DNA of 64,000 bases, from the NCBI GenBank assembly GCA_014238785.1, contig JABAAL010000024.1:1-64000 (forward strand). Reading direction: 5' to 3'. Positions 26,285-35,727 of the stretch are shown here, in pieces. Positions within the stretch are counted from its first letter, which is position 1, and the number at the start of each line of letters is the position of its first letter. The notes below the pieces were generated by a model that made no database searches, was not told the origin of the DNA, and was given only the letters and a program-made list of their open reading frames with translations. The DNA is from Phycisphaerales bacterium (lineage in GTDB: Bacteria; Planctomycetota; Phycisphaerae; Phycisphaerales; SM1A02). The translations under genes and the position numbers were made by a program.

Positions 26285-26301
26285 ATTGACTCGAGGTCAA
26301 T
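26285..26301. terminator. Small hairpin between convergent genes
   Basis: ATTGAC / GTCAAT stem around TCGAG fills the gap between the CubicO-type and M48 genes. The rightward copy is followed by a weak T-rich stretch (TTATTT). It may end transcription in both directions. Confidence 0.35.
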
Positions 26302-27105
26302 TTATTTCAATGTATTAATTTTTTGCAAGGCTGATTCATGCGCGATTGCAGTGTCGTAGCGCAACATTGCCTCGGGCATCCACTCGCGAAGTTGTTGTAT
26401 TCGTGTTGTTGAGGACGGGTGCGTAGACATGAATTCCAGCGGAGCGCCCTTGTTTTCCTTGCCCATACGACGCCAGAGTGGTATCGCTTCACGTGGATCA
26501 AATCCTGCTTCCGCTGCAATATACAAACCTAGTTGATCAGCCTCGGATTCTTGTGTCCTTGAAAATGGCAACGCAACGCCAAGCCCATATGCGCTAAGTA
26601 CAATCAACTTGTCGCGCTTATCCATATCGGTCATCGCCATCCCAGCAACACCCGCTGCGCCAATCATGCTATGGCTTGCGCGTTCTGCACCATGCCTTGC
26701 AATAACATGCGCAACTTCGTGCGCCATAACAATTGCTAGCCCGTCTTCGTTCTTTGCTACCGGCAACAATCCTGTATACACCGCGCACTTGCCACCTGGC
26801 AGTGCCCACGCGTTCACCATGTCGTTGTCCTGAATGAGGGCAAATTTCCATTTGTACCCACGCACTGCCTCTGGATACAAACGATCTGCAGCAAGTGCCA
26901 CTTTTTCTCCAACTCGCTGCACCATTTCATATTTTTTGCCTGACGTAACTATTTTTTCTTTTTGTAGAACCTGTGCAAACGCTTCTTGTCCAAGTTTGAT
27001 TTCCTGCGAAGATGACATCCATATAAATTGCGAACGGCCGGTTTCTGGGGCGTGTGAACAACCAAAAAATACTATTGGTAAAAGTATGAATATGAGTCGG
27101 TGCAT
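26302..27105 (-). CDS. M48-family metallopeptidase lipoprotein
   Basis: A 267-residue lipoprotein (lipobox V-F-F-G-C, Cys16) with the zinc motif H-E-V-A-H (H129, E130, H133) and the third ligand in E-S-E-A-D near residue 185. N-A-W-A-L-P-G-G is typical of the Oma1/BepA/LoiP branch of M48, which degrades or helps fold misassembled outer-membrane proteins. No TPR domain, so it resembles LoiP/YcaL rather than BepA. Confidence 0.9.
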   Translation of the reverse strand: MHRLIFILLPIVFFGCSHAPETGRSQFIWMSSSQEIKLGQEAFAQVLQKEKIVTSGKKYEMVQRVGEKVALAADRLYPEAVRGYKWKFALIQDNDMVNAWALPGGKCAVYTGLLPVAKNEDGLAIVMAHEVAHVIARHGAERASHSMIGAAGVAGMAMTDMDKRDKLIVLSAYGLGVALPFSRTQESEADQLGLYIAAEAGFDPREAIPLWRRMGKENKGAPLEFMSTHPSSTTRIQQLREWMPEAMLRYDTAIAHESALQKINTLK

Positions 27106-27280
27106 ATATTTGTTTTTTATAACCGTGCCAAGAACAGGGTTATTCCACCAAGTAGCCCGCCTTGTAGTATTTGTTTCAACATGTCTATAGCATATCCACA
27201 GGGGTGGAATTGATTCGTGTAGAATAGGGTGTTCCCCCAGAATTTTCTAAAAACAACTCATTCAAGAAAAGGTTTAGGCA

Positions 27281-28231
27281 ATGCGAAGAGCAAAAATTAG
27301 CGTTATTGGTGCAGGAAACGTAGGTGCTTCATGCGCCGTTTGGGCAGCGGCCAAGGAACTTGGCGATGTCGTATTGGTTGAGATTCCACACTCAGTCGGT
27401 GTTGCTCAAGGCAAAGCGCTTGACTTATTCTGCGCAAGTCCAATGGAGCGGTTCGATGCAAATATCACTGGCACGTCTGACTACAAAGATGTTGAGGGCA
27501 GCGATGTTGTTATTGTCACTGCCGGCATCCCCCGAAAGCCCGGCATGAGCCGCGACGACCTTATCGCAACAAATGTAAAAATCGTCAAATCCGTTTCAGA
27601 ACAAGTAGCACAAGCTGCACCAAACGCCATCATGATTATCGTTTCCAATCCACTTGATGCAATGGTCTACACCGCTTGGAAGGCTTCCGGCTTCCCAACG
27701 AATCAAATTGTTGGACAAGCGGGCTGCCTTGACGTCGCTCGATTCCGAGCATTCCTCGCAATGGAACTTGATGTGTCTGTCGAAGACATTCAAGCACTTC
27801 TCCTTGGAGGCCATGGCGACGACATGGTTCCACTTCCAAGGTACACATCGGTGCATGGCATTCCCGTTTCGCAACTCCTCCCAGAAGAAACTATTAACGC
27901 GTGTGTTGAACGTGCAAAAGCCGGTGGTGGTGAAATCGTCAAAATGATGGGAACAAGCGCGTACTATGCTCCAGCAAGTGGAAGTGTCCAAATGGCCGAA
28001 GCAATTATTAAAGATAAAAAACGAATCTTGCCTTGCGCCGCATACTGCGATGGTGAATATGGCATCGACGGTCTGTTTGTCGGCGTACCCTGCGTCCTTG
28101 GGAAGAATGGCGTTGAACGTGTTGTACAAATAGAGCTCAACGAAGGCGAACAAGCGATGATGGATGCGTCAGCTTCCCACGTTGCAGACTTGGTCAACAC
28201 CGTAAAAAAGACCTTTCCAGAATTAGGATAA
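27281..28231 (+). CDS. mdh: Malate dehydrogenase
   Basis: A 316-residue LDH/MDH-family protein that interconverts malate and oxaloacetate. It has G-A-G-N-V-G-A near the N-terminus, T-A-G-I-P-R-K-P-G-M-S-R (substrate loop arginine), V-S-N-P-L-D near residue 121, D-V-A-R-F-R and the catalytic histidine in G-G-H-G-D-D-M-V. The motif I-P-R-K-P-G-M favours MDH over LDH. AAAAGG lies 8 bases before ATG. A bidirectional terminator separates it from convergent gap. Confidence 0.94.
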   Translation: MRRAKISVIGAGNVGASCAVWAAAKELGDVVLVEIPHSVGVAQGKALDLFCASPMERFDANITGTSDYKDVEGSDVVIVTAGIPRKPGMSRDDLIATNVKIVKSVSEQVAQAAPNAIMIIVSNPLDAMVYTAWKASGFPTNQIVGQAGCLDVARFRAFLAMELDVSVEDIQALLLGGHGDDMVPLPRYTSVHGIPVSQLLPEETINACVERAKAGGGEIVKMMGTSAYYAPASGSVQMAEAIIKDKKRILPCAAYCDGEYGIDGLFVGVPCVLGKNGVERVVQIELNEGEQAMMDASASHVADLVNTVKKTFPELG

Positions 28232-28250
28232 AAAATAGAACCAACAAAAA

Positions 28251-28276
28251 AGGCGACTCTGTTGAGTCGCCTTTTT
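28251..28276. terminator. Bidirectional Rho-independent terminator between mdh and gap
   Basis: AGGCGACTC / GAGTCGCCT is a perfect 9-base stem with a TGTT loop. A-tracts and T-tracts flank it on both sides, so it serves mdh rightward and gap leftward. Confidence 0.92.
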
Positions 28277-28289
28277 GTTGCGGTTTTGG

Positions 28290-29303
28290 TTATTCGTTTT
28301 CTGCCATCATGCGCAACATATCAACGCACCGGTTTGAATAGCCAGATTCGTTGTCATACCAACTGACTACTTTGAAAAAAGTGTCGTTGAGTTCGATGCC
28401 TGCACCTGCATCAAAAATACTACTTCGAGGGTCGCCAATAAAATCAGAACTTACAAGTTGTTCGTCAGTGTAGCCAAGAACACCAGACATCGAATCTTTA
28501 GATGCCGCTTCCATTGCGCTACATATTGAATCGTAATCTGTCGCCATTTTTGTTTTTACGGTTAAATCAACAACCGAAACATCGGCTGTTGGAACTCGCA
28601 TTGACATACCTGTTAGTTTGCCTTGGAGGTGTGGTAAACAAAGACCTACAGCTTTAGCAGCGCCAGTGCTTGCAGGAATAATATTCATATACGCGTTACG
28701 GCCACCGCGGAAATCCTTTTTGGAAGGTCCATCTTGCGTTGGCTGCGTTGCTGTTGCGGCGTGAATTGTTGTCATTAATCCTTCTTCAAGACCAAAGACG
28801 TCGTCAATGACTTTTGCAATAGGTGCTAAGCAGTTTGTTGTACATGAGGCATTTGAAATCACTTTGTTATTTACTGGATCGTATTGCTTGTGGTTTACTT
28901 TGAACACAAACGTTGGAACTTCGTCTGGTGTTTTTGTGGGTGCGGAAATGAGCACGCGTTTTGCGCCAGCTTCAATATGTTTGTTCGCACCTGTGTAATC
29001 AGTAAAGAACCCCGTAGATTCCAACACATAGTCAACATCAAGGTCACCCCAAGGTAGCGCTGCGGGATTGCGTTCGCTTAAGCATCGGGTTTGCATACCA
29101 TCAACATCAAAACCCTCGTCGGTTACGGTCACCTTTTTTGAAAAGGTCCCATGCATAGTGTCGTACTGGAGTAGGTAACCAAGGTTCTCTTGTGGAACAA
29201 GGTCGTTAATTGCGACGATTTCAAAATCGCCTGACAATGCTGCGGCCCGATATACAAGCCGCCCAATTCTTCCAAATCCGTTGATAGCAATTCTAATAGT
29301 CAT
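28290..29303 (-). CDS. gap: Glyceraldehyde-3-phosphate dehydrogenase, type I
   Basis: A 337-residue [13 protein letters not shown] near residue 8 binds NAD, and the catalytic cysteine is Cys154 in S-N-A-S-C-T-T-N-C. Asp in A-I-N-D-L suggests NAD rather than NADP preference. Its ATG overlaps the end of the adenosyltransferase gene by 4 bases. It is the last gene of the operon that begins with thiE and ends at the terminator at 28251-28276. Confidence 0.96.
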   Translation of the reverse strand: MTIRIAINGFGRIGRLVYRAAALSGDFEIVAINDLVPQENLGYLLQYDTMHGTFSKKVTVTDEGFDVDGMQTRCLSERNPAALPWGDLDVDYVLESTGFFTDYTGANKHIEAGAKRVLISAPTKTPDEVPTFVFKVNHKQYDPVNNKVISNASCTTNCLAPIAKVIDDVFGLEEGLMTTIHAATATQPTQDGPSKKDFRGGRNAYMNIIPASTGAAKAVGLCLPHLQGKLTGMSMRVPTADVSVVDLTVKTKMATDYDSICSAMEAASKDSMSGVLGYTDEQLVSSDFIGDPRSSIFDAGAGIELNDTFFKVVSWYDNESGYSNRCVDMLRMMAENE

Positions 29304-29830
29304 GTTGGATCCTTTCCTCTAGGTGTCCATGGTATATCTTTTATACCCTCTTGTTTGTTTGCTAGCCTAGCAAGTGCAAAGAGTAGGTCGCTAAGTCGGT
29401 TTATAAAAATAAGAATCTCTTTTGAACAGCCATCTTCTTGTACCAGCGTAATTATGCTGCGCTCTGCTCGCCTGCAAATTGTACGCGCAAGGTGTAGTCG
29501 CGCTGATGCTGTGCAACCTCCCGGAAGCACAAATGCTGCAAGTCTCTCATTTTGCCCATCGGCATCATCAATCCATTTTTCTAAAAAAGCAATGTCTGTT
29601 GTGTCTATACGGCGGACTGTATCGTGTTCATTTGGAGTTGCAATGTCTGCGCCTACATCAAAGAGCAAGGATTGAATTGGAGTAAGTGTTTCATCTTGTA
29701 CGATACCAATCGCTGCATTTAGTTCGTCAACATTTCCAACTGCATGCATTCGGGCGCTGTTTTTTTCAACGCGTCCACCACCAAACGTACCAGTTGTTCC
29801 ATCGTCGCCTGTCCTCGTATAGAGTGGCAT
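29300..29830 (-). CDS. Cob(I)alamin adenosyltransferase, PduO type
   Basis: A 176-residue ATP:corrinoid adenosyltransferase that makes adenosylcobalamin. The N-terminal ATP loop T-R-T-G-D-D-G-T-T is intact, followed by [16 protein letters not shown] and the C-terminal R-x-x-C-R-R-A-E-R and I-N-R-L-S-D-L-L-F. Its product is the cofactor of methylmalonyl-CoA mutase; a B12-binding/MeaB-like protein is encoded at 58010. It is between atpG and gap in one operon. Confidence 0.93.
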   Translation of the reverse strand: MPLYTRTGDDGTTGTFGGGRVEKNSARMHAVGNVDELNAAIGIVQDETLTPIQSLLFDVGADIATPNEHDTVRRIDTTDIAFLEKWIDDADGQNERLAAFVLPGGCTASARLHLARTICRRAERSIITLVQEDGCSKEILIFINRLSDLLFALARLANKQEGIKDIPWTPRGKDPT

Positions 29831-29835
29831 TCGAA

Positions 29836-30708
29836 TTACTCGAGTGCAGCGGCTCCCGAGATAATCTCGGTGAGTTCCGTGGTAATTTGTGCCTGGCGAG
29901 CGCGGTTGTAATCGCGCTTAAGATCTTTGCCGAGGTCGTTTGCGTTTTCGGTTGCGGATTTCATTGCAATCATTCGCATGATGTTTTCGCTCACCACTGC
30001 ATCGTTAAACATTTGGAGCATCGTTGTAATAACACTCTTTGGAATCAGGTCATCAAGAATTTCACCGGCCGAAGGGGAAAAATCGTAATTGGCTGAACTT
30101 GTGCTCACCTCTTCGGTTTTAATGGAGTCAGAAGAGAGTGGAAGTATTTGTATAACTTCTGGAATTTGTCGAGCATTTGACTCGAAGCGCATATACGCAA
30201 TTGAAATTTTGTCCCAGTCTCCATTGGCAAACTCTTCCATATAACGAGACGCAACTCGGGCAACATCTTCGTAACTTGGTTTATCGCCAAACGCAAGTTG
30301 GTGACGAGCAACGAGCTTTTGAAACTTGAAAAATGTTGTAGCTTTTTTACCGGCTGTTTCGAGCGTGACTTTTGAGTTGTTTTGTTTTGCACCGCGTGTG
30401 TGTAAAAGTGCCTTGCGAAGAACGTTTCCGTTATACGCACCGCACAAACCACGGTCAGAAGTAATAACGAGCAGTAATTCTTTGCCGGTGAGTTTTGGTG
30501 CCTTAAAGAGGGGGGAATCATAATCGCCAGCGGCACCCGAAACTTCACCAATAAGATTGCCAATCGCGTCGGTGTACGGGCGGCTATTTTTTGCACGAGC
30601 AAGTGCGGCGGTAAATTTAGCCGTCGCAATCATTTGCATCGTTTTGGTGATACGGGCGATTGTTCCAACTGCCGTCATACGTTTTCGGATAGCGCGAATT
30701 TGTGCCAT
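29836..30708 (-). CDS. atpG: ATP synthase F1 gamma subunit
   Basis: A 290-residue gamma subunit: the N-terminal R-I-x-x-I-x-K-T-M-Q-M-I-A-T-A-K coil, T-S-D-R-G-L-C-G-A-Y-N near residue 83, and the C-terminal helix N-R-A-R-Q-A-Q-I-T-T-E-L. It is the rotor shaft of the F1Fo ATP synthase. No other ATP synthase gene is near it; it lies between an MBL hydrolase and an adenosyltransferase, which is unlike the usual atp operon. Confidence 0.95.
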   Translation of the reverse strand: MAQIRAIRKRMTAVGTIARITKTMQMIATAKFTAALARAKNSRPYTDAIGNLIGEVSGAAGDYDSPLFKAPKLTGKELLLVITSDRGLCGAYNGNVLRKALLHTRGAKQNNSKVTLETAGKKATTFFKFQKLVARHQLAFGDKPSYEDVARVASRYMEEFANGDWDKISIAYMRFESNARQIPEVIQILPLSSDSIKTEEVSTSSANYDFSPSAGEILDDLIPKSVITTMLQMFNDAVVSENIMRMIAMKSATENANDLGKDLKRDYNRARQAQITTELTEIISGAAALE

Positions 30709-30740
30709 AAGGCGAGGAATTGTACCAGAATTGGGGGTGT

Positions 30741-31571
30741 TTAGATGCGCAGTCCATCGTATGCGAGGTGTACCGTATCGGGTAAACTTGCCTCTGTGGC
30801 TTCGTGGGCGACACAGTGTGTCATGTGGGTGAAATATGTCTTTTTAGCGCCCACCTGTTCGGCAATTTCAAGTGCTTGGTCAAGGTTGAGGTGGGTGGGA
30901 TGATGTCTAAAACGAAGCATATCGAGCACAAGAACATCTAAACCATCGAGTTGTGGCCACGTTTCGGGTGGAATTGATGAAACGTCGGTGCAGTACGCAA
31001 TCTTGGGGGCAGTCCCCGTAGGGTCTAATCCCTCAATGTGGAAGCCGACAATTGGAAGCCTGCCATGAAGAAGGCGAATGGGCGTGAACGTAACACCGTA
31101 CAGATCAATGGATTCGTCGACCGTTAATTCGTGGGGGATTAAATTAGCGACAAACGAATCATTCACATTTTTGTGCGATTCAAAAACATGTTGGAATACA
31201 CGTGCAAGGTGATCCAGCGTATGTCGCTCTGCATAAATAGCAAGTGGTTGTTGCATCGAAATGTTAAACATTCGAGTATCGTCAAGACCAAACGTATGAT
31301 CAACATGATTGTGTGTAAACAAAATCGCATCACAACGAGTTAACTTTTCTTTGAGCACCTGTTGCCGAAGGTCGGGCGATGCGTCAATCAAGATGACTCG
31401 TTCTTGTCCACCTCCGTCTGTAAATCGTACACACACACTGCACCGCAACCGTGTATCTTTCGGATCACTACTTGTGCACACAACACAATCACATGTAATA
31501 ACTGGTACCCCAGCAGAAGTTCCCGTTCCAAGAAACGTGAACGAGAAATTACTTACTGTCACTTGCAACAC
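30741..31571 (-). CDS. MBL-fold metal-dependent hydrolase, PhnP-like
   Basis: A 276-residue metallo-beta-lactamase-fold protein: G-T-G-T-S-A-G-V-P near residue 15, a Cys pair C-D-C-V-V-C next to it, and the metal motif F-T-H-N-H-V-D-H near residue 85, with a later D and H. This set is that of PhnP-like cyclic phosphodiesterases and related proteins in planctomycetes. The start is uncertain: GTG 31571, TTG 31568 and GTG 31562 are all in frame and overlap the end of the antiporter gene. Confidence 0.82.
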   Translation of the reverse strand: MLQVTVSNFSFTFLGTGTSAGVPVITCDCVVCTSSDPKDTRLRCSVCVRFTDGGGQERVILIDASPDLRQQVLKEKLTRCDAILFTHNHVDHTFGLDDTRMFNISMQQPLAIYAERHTLDHLARVFQHVFESHKNVNDSFVANLIPHELTVDESIDLYGVTFTPIRLLHGRLPIVGFHIEGLDPTGTAPKIAYCTDVSSIPPETWPQLDGLDVLVLDMLRFRHHPTHLNLDQALEIAEQVGAKKTYFTHMTHCVAHEATEASLPDTVHLAYDGLRI

Positions 31572-32796
31572 CTGTTTTTCGAATGAGTGGGCCGATCGTT
31601 AACCCCTGCAACAATAAACTCACAAGCACAACTCCAAATGCAATGGGAACGAGTGTTTGTTTTAGTTCGCCGCTTGGAAGACCAAGCACGAGTGCTAATG
31701 GGATTGAGCCTTTAAGTCCAGACCAAAACACAACATGTTTCCATCCCTTTGGCCAGTGTTTTCCTATGGTAAGTGCCGTTGGGTACACCATAAGTCCACG
31801 AGCTACCATGATGGCGAGGAAGGTTGCGCCAACAGCAAGTAGCACTTCGCCCTTTACTAGCGCTTCTAGTCCTCCTATATCTTGCAACTCAAAGCCGATA
31901 AGTAGGAAGACAATAGAGTTAATTATAAAATCAATTGATTCCCAAAAGGTATTTATTGTTTGGACGGTCTGTTCGCCCATTGCAAGTTTGGTGCCATAGT
32001 TACCAATGATAAGCCCAGCGACAACAACGGAAATTACTCCGGATGCACCCACCTGTTCTGCAACAATAAAAGATCCCCACGCAAGCACAATAGTTATTGC
32101 ATTTTCTAAAACATGATCGTTTAAGCGGCGCAAAATCCAAAAGGCGATAAATCCAAAACCTAAACCAAGCACAACACCAAGTCCCGCAACCTTGACAAAC
32201 TGCACAACACCGTCGACGATAGAAAGCGGAACGTGGGTACCACCCACTGGAAATACTGCCGCTAGTAAAATCAAAAAAAGCACAACACCGGTGCCATCAT
32301 TAAATAAACTTTCGCCCTCGATAAGTGTTTTTAGTCTGCTGGGTGCTTTTGCGGTTTTTAATGTTGCCAACACAGAAATTGGATCTGTGGGGGCAAGCAT
32401 CGCCCCAAATAAAAGCGCAGGAAGCCACGCCTGGTCACCAAGGAATGGGCGAACTGCAACAGCAACAAGCACCATTGACAGCAGCACGCCTGGAATTGCC
32501 AAAATTACAACGGGGACTGCTTTTTTTTGTAATAAATCAATGTCAAGATGAAGCCCTGCTTGAAACAAAAGGGGTGGGAGCAAAAGCACAAGAATTAATT
32601 CTTGTGTAATAACAACACCGTCAGGTGCGGCGCCAAGAATTGCCACCGCAAGCCCCGCAAGCACTAGTGCAATTGTGTATGGAACCTTAACAAACTTTGC
32701 AAAAACACCCACGATGGTTGCAAAAGCGAGCAATGAAATGAACATTGTGAGTGTTGTTGAAACAATTCCGTGATGTTGAGCGGTTGCGAGAATCAT
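31549..32796 (-). CDS. Cation/proton antiporter, CPA1 (NhaP) family
   Basis: A 415-residue membrane protein with about twelve transmembrane helices. The ion site motif G-E-S-L-F-N-D-G-T-G near residue 165 and G-A-M-L-A-P-T-D-P near 130 mark the CPA1 family. It should exchange Na+ or K+ for H+. Its start overlaps thiE by 4 bases, and its end overlaps the MBL gene. Confidence 0.9.
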   Translation of the reverse strand: MILATAQHHGIVSTTLTMFISLLAFATIVGVFAKFVKVPYTIALVLAGLAVAILGAAPDGVVITQELILVLLLPPLLFQAGLHLDIDLLQKKAVPVVILAIPGVLLSMVLVAVAVRPFLGDQAWLPALLFGAMLAPTDPISVLATLKTAKAPSRLKTLIEGESLFNDGTGVVLFLILLAAVFPVGGTHVPLSIVDGVVQFVKVAGLGVVLGLGFGFIAFWILRRLNDHVLENAITIVLAWGSFIVAEQVGASGVISVVVAGLIIGNYGTKLAMGEQTVQTINTFWESIDFIINSIVFLLIGFELQDIGGLEALVKGEVLLAVGATFLAIMVARGLMVYPTALTIGKHWPKGWKHVVFWSGLKGSIPLALVLGLPSGELKQTLVPIAFGVVLVSLLLQGLTIGPLIRKTGVASDSK

Positions 32797-33803
32797 GCAG
32801 ACTGGTGCTCACGTTGTAGTATTTTTGTAACAACTTTTTCTGGGGTTGGCGAGTTTGCAATTGCATAACTTACTGCGACCCCTTTGCAACCCTCGTTATA
32901 TAACTCTTGAACATTTGTCGAAGTAATTCCACCAATGGCAAGGTGGTTGTGCGCCAACACGTTTTTTAATAATGAAAGTGGGGCAACTTTTACTTCTGGT
33001 TTTGTGGAAGACTTAAACATCGCGCCAACGCCAATGTAATCAGCGCCCGACATAATCGAAGATTCGATGTTTTCGGGAGTATGTGCAGTTGCGCCAATGA
33101 TGTACTCTGAACCACACAATGTTCGCGCATCTCGAACAGACATATCGTTCTTGCCAAGGTGTACGCCAGAAACGTTTGTTGCCAGCAACACGTCAACCCT
33201 ATCATTCACAATAACTTGCACGTCGTATTTATCGGTTATCTCTTTTACTTTTAAAACATGGGTTATTAACTCGTTAGTTGTAAGGTTTTTTTCGCGAACT
33301 TGTACGCAATCGCAGCCCGAAACAATTGTCTGCCTTAGCGTGTCTTGCCAAGCCAAAACACAATCGTCTTTTGTTAATACAAAACAAAGTTTCCACTGTT
33401 GTTTTAGTCTGGCGCCAAGTTCACTAAGTACCGCTGCCATCAAATCATACATCTCATATCGAATTTCTTCGACAGTGTTCGCTGTGTTTTGTAGTTTTAA
33501 AAACTCTTCTATAACTCGAAGAGCTTCGCCACATCGGTTGCCCGCAGCTGTTGCGACATCGTGGAGGGAGTTTCTATTAGTTTCTTGCTGAGTTGATATC
33601 GTTGTTCCAACATCACTGCTTGTATTGCGCGAAGCGATGCCCTGTGACTGTTCTCGAAGTGTGTGCCGGCAGTTTTTAATCGCGCCACATAGTTTTTTGT
33701 TTTCTAGAACAAAACGAGCAATGTCTTCGAGTACGCGCATACCTTCGGCGGCCCTGTTTATATTTGCGTCAAGGGTTCGGTGAACAGAGGACATGGTGTT
33801 CAT
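32793..33803 (-). CDS. thiE: Thiamine phosphate synthase with N-terminal ThiD2-like domain
   Basis: A 336-residue two-domain protein. Residues about 5-120 are a helical domain like the ThiD2 extension (R-x-L-D-A-N-x-N-R-A-x-E-G-M-R-V-L-E-D, then R-x-x-E-A-L-R-V-I-E-E). Residues about 135-330 are the ThiE barrel: Q-V-R-E-K, N-D-R-V-D, G-V-H-L-G, Y-I-G-V-G and A-I-G-G-I. It joins the thiazole and pyrimidine of thiamine. ATG 33794 is a second possible start. The first gene of the operon running to gap, divergent from pepA. Confidence 0.92.
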   Translation of the reverse strand: MNTMSSVHRTLDANINRAAEGMRVLEDIARFVLENKKLCGAIKNCRHTLREQSQGIASRNTSSDVGTTISTQQETNRNSLHDVATAAGNRCGEALRVIEEFLKLQNTANTVEEIRYEMYDLMAAVLSELGARLKQQWKLCFVLTKDDCVLAWQDTLRQTIVSGCDCVQVREKNLTTNELITHVLKVKEITDKYDVQVIVNDRVDVLLATNVSGVHLGKNDMSVRDARTLCGSEYIIGATAHTPENIESSIMSGADYIGVGAMFKSSTKPEVKVAPLSLLKNVLAHNHLAIGGITSTNVQELYNEGCKGVAVSYAIANSPTPEKVVTKILQREHQSA

Positions 33804-33812
33804 GGTAGGGTG

Positions 33813-33818
33813 TATCAC
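33813..33818 (+). promoter_or_regulatory. Candidate overlapping divergent -10 elements (pepA and thiE)
   Basis: GTGTATCAC reads TATCAC toward pepA, 6 bases before ATG 33825. The same bases read on the other strand as GTGATACAC with TACACC toward thiE. The two promoters probably overlap. Confidence 0.35.
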
Positions 33819-33824
33819 ATGTTT

Positions 33825-35279
33825 ATGTCTATACAAATTCGTAGTGCGCGCTCAAAGACTATTGTTGTTGGTATTTGGCAAGATACCAAGCGGGTTCCAG
33901 CCGCGCTTTTATCTTGGAACGAGGAGTGCAACGACGCTCTTTCTGCCCACGGTTTCTCTGGAAAACAGGGCGAAACAACTTGTGTTGGCTCGGTAATGTT
34001 TGTTGGCCTTGGCAAAAAAGGTGCATTAAAACGAGATGATCTTCGGGGTATTGGTGGGTCGATTGTTCGATCGCTTCATCGTGCTGAGTTATGTTCTGCA
34101 GAATTGCAGCTTGACTTGACAATACCGCGAGGTGTTGCAAACGAGCATGAAATCGGACACCTTGTTGGCGAGGGTATGACAATCGCAAATTGGCGAGTTG
34201 ATCAGTTTGATGGAGCGGCAACGAAACGTAAGAAAAAAATTGGGGTCCTGAGTCTCACAAGTGGGTCTAAAGAGGTTGTTCGCGGGCTAAAGCGTGGTCA
34301 TATTCTTGGCAGTGCCGTTAACGACGCTCGAAGAATTGCAGCTACGCCACCAAACATTTGCAATCCACCCTGGATGGCAAAGGAAGCGAAGAAAATAGCA
34401 AAAAAATGTGGGCTCAAGTGCAGAATTATTTCGTACGAGCAAGCAAAAGAGTTGGGGCTCAATGGCATCGTCAATGTTGGAATGGGGTCAAAAGAAAAGC
34501 CGTGCATGATTATTCTTGAGCACGCGCCAAAAAGGGGTTCTAAAAAATCAAACGAGCACCTTTGCCTTGTTGGAAAGACCATTACATACGACACTGGTGG
34601 GTACTCGCTCAAAATCAGCAATGGTATGAAGGGAATGAAGTACGACAAAAACGGTGGCATGGGCGTGCTTGGTGCGATGGAAGCCATTGCAAATCTGAAT
34701 GTTCCAACTCGAGTCACGGCAATTTTGCCTTGCGCGGAAAACATGGTTAGCAGCAATGCATACAGACCTGATGACATCATTAAAATGTTTAATGGTGTTA
34801 CTGTTGAGGTAACAAACACGGATGCTGAGGGACGACTTGTTTTAGCAGATGGACTTGCCTGGGCATGCAAAAAAATTAAACCAACAAAAATTGTTGATAT
34901 GGCAACGCTCACGGGTGGCGTTGTTGTTGCACTTGGTTCGTTTTGCGCTGGACTTTGGTGCAACGATTCCACGTTGAAAAAACAAATTGAAAGGGCGGCA
35001 AAAGAAACCGATGAACGAATCTGGGAACTTCCACTTTGGGAAGACCACCGTGATTACATGCGGGCAAAACATGCTGATTTGCACAACTCAGCACCTGCGC
35101 GTGGTGCCCACCCAATTCAAGGCGCTGCCTTTTTAAGTTTCTTTGTTGACGACGATATCCCTTGGGCACATATTGACATTGCAGGAGTTAGTAGTGTTGA
35201 AAGAGATGGCGGTCTTTATTGCGCCGGGCCAACTGGCTGGGGTGTCCGACTTCTCACCGAAATTGCGGAATCACAATAA
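33825..35279 (+). CDS. pepA: Leucyl aminopeptidase (M17)
   Basis: A 484-residue M17 aminopeptidase with two-metal catalysis: the metal lysine and aspartate in G-K-T-I-T-Y-D-T-G-G, the M-K-Y-D-K-N-G-G segment, and N-T-D-A-E-G-R-L with the metal-binding Asp and Glu and catalytic Arg. The family signature is complete. I chose ATG 33825 because a putative -10 lies 6 bases before it; ATG 33819 abuts the -10. Confidence 0.93.
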   Translation: MSIQIRSARSKTIVVGIWQDTKRVPAALLSWNEECNDALSAHGFSGKQGETTCVGSVMFVGLGKKGALKRDDLRGIGGSIVRSLHRAELCSAELQLDLTIPRGVANEHEIGHLVGEGMTIANWRVDQFDGAATKRKKKIGVLSLTSGSKEVVRGLKRGHILGSAVNDARRIAATPPNICNPPWMAKEAKKIAKKCGLKCRIISYEQAKELGLNGIVNVGMGSKEKPCMIILEHAPKRGSKKSNEHLCLVGKTITYDTGGYSLKISNGMKGMKYDKNGGMGVLGAMEAIANLNVPTRVTAILPCAENMVSSNAYRPDDIIKMFNGVTVEVTNTDAEGRLVLADGLAWACKKIKPTKIVDMATLTGGVVVALGSFCAGLWCNDSTLKKQIERAAKETDERIWELPLWEDHRDYMRAKHADLHNSAPARGAHPIQGAAFLSFFVDDDIPWAHIDIAGVSSVERDGGLYCAGPTGWGVRLLTEIAESQ

Positions 35280-35286
35280 ACAACGA

Positions 35287-35727
35287 TTAGCGCATAAGCT
35301 CAACCCGACGCTGGTGGCGACCGCCCTCAAAATCAGTCGTGAGCCAGGTGTCGATAATTGCGTTGTAATCGCTGTTCATCGGACCATTGGCAGCCATGCA
35401 TAGCACGTTAGCGTCGTTGTGCCTTCGGCTCATTTCCGCGGCAACCGGTTCATGTACAAGCGCGGCTCGAATATCGTCAGTCTTATTCGCCGCCATTGAC
35501 ATGCCAATTCCAGAGCCACATATCAAAACTCCACAAATTGCGTCGCCCGAAACAATTTCACCTGTTACTTCGTTTGCGATACATGGATAGTCAACAGAAT
35601 CTGCGTCGTCGCCGTAATGTTTATGCACAGTCCAACCCAAGGGTTTAAGGTGTGCGGCAAGACTGTCAACTATTTCTCGAGCTCTATGATCTGAACCGAT
35701 TGCAATTGTTCCAATTTGAAAAGTCAT
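35287..35727 (-). CDS. rpiB: Ribose 5-phosphate isomerase B
   Basis: A 146-residue RpiB that interconverts ribose 5-phosphate and ribulose 5-phosphate. G-S-D-H-R-A at the N-terminus and C-G-S-G-I-G-M-S-M-A-A-N-K with the catalytic cysteine are present, as is the R-H-N-D-A-N loop. It overlaps the upstream phosphatase gene by 4 bases. In Bacillus the same pair (ywlF and ywlE) are neighbours. Confidence 0.94.
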   Translation of the reverse strand: MTFQIGTIAIGSDHRAREIVDSLAAHLKPLGWTVHKHYGDDADSVDYPCIANEVTGEIVSGDAICGVLICGSGIGMSMAANKTDDIRAALVHEPVAAEMSRRHNDANVLCMAANGPMNSDYNAIIDTWLTTDFEGGRHQRRVELMR

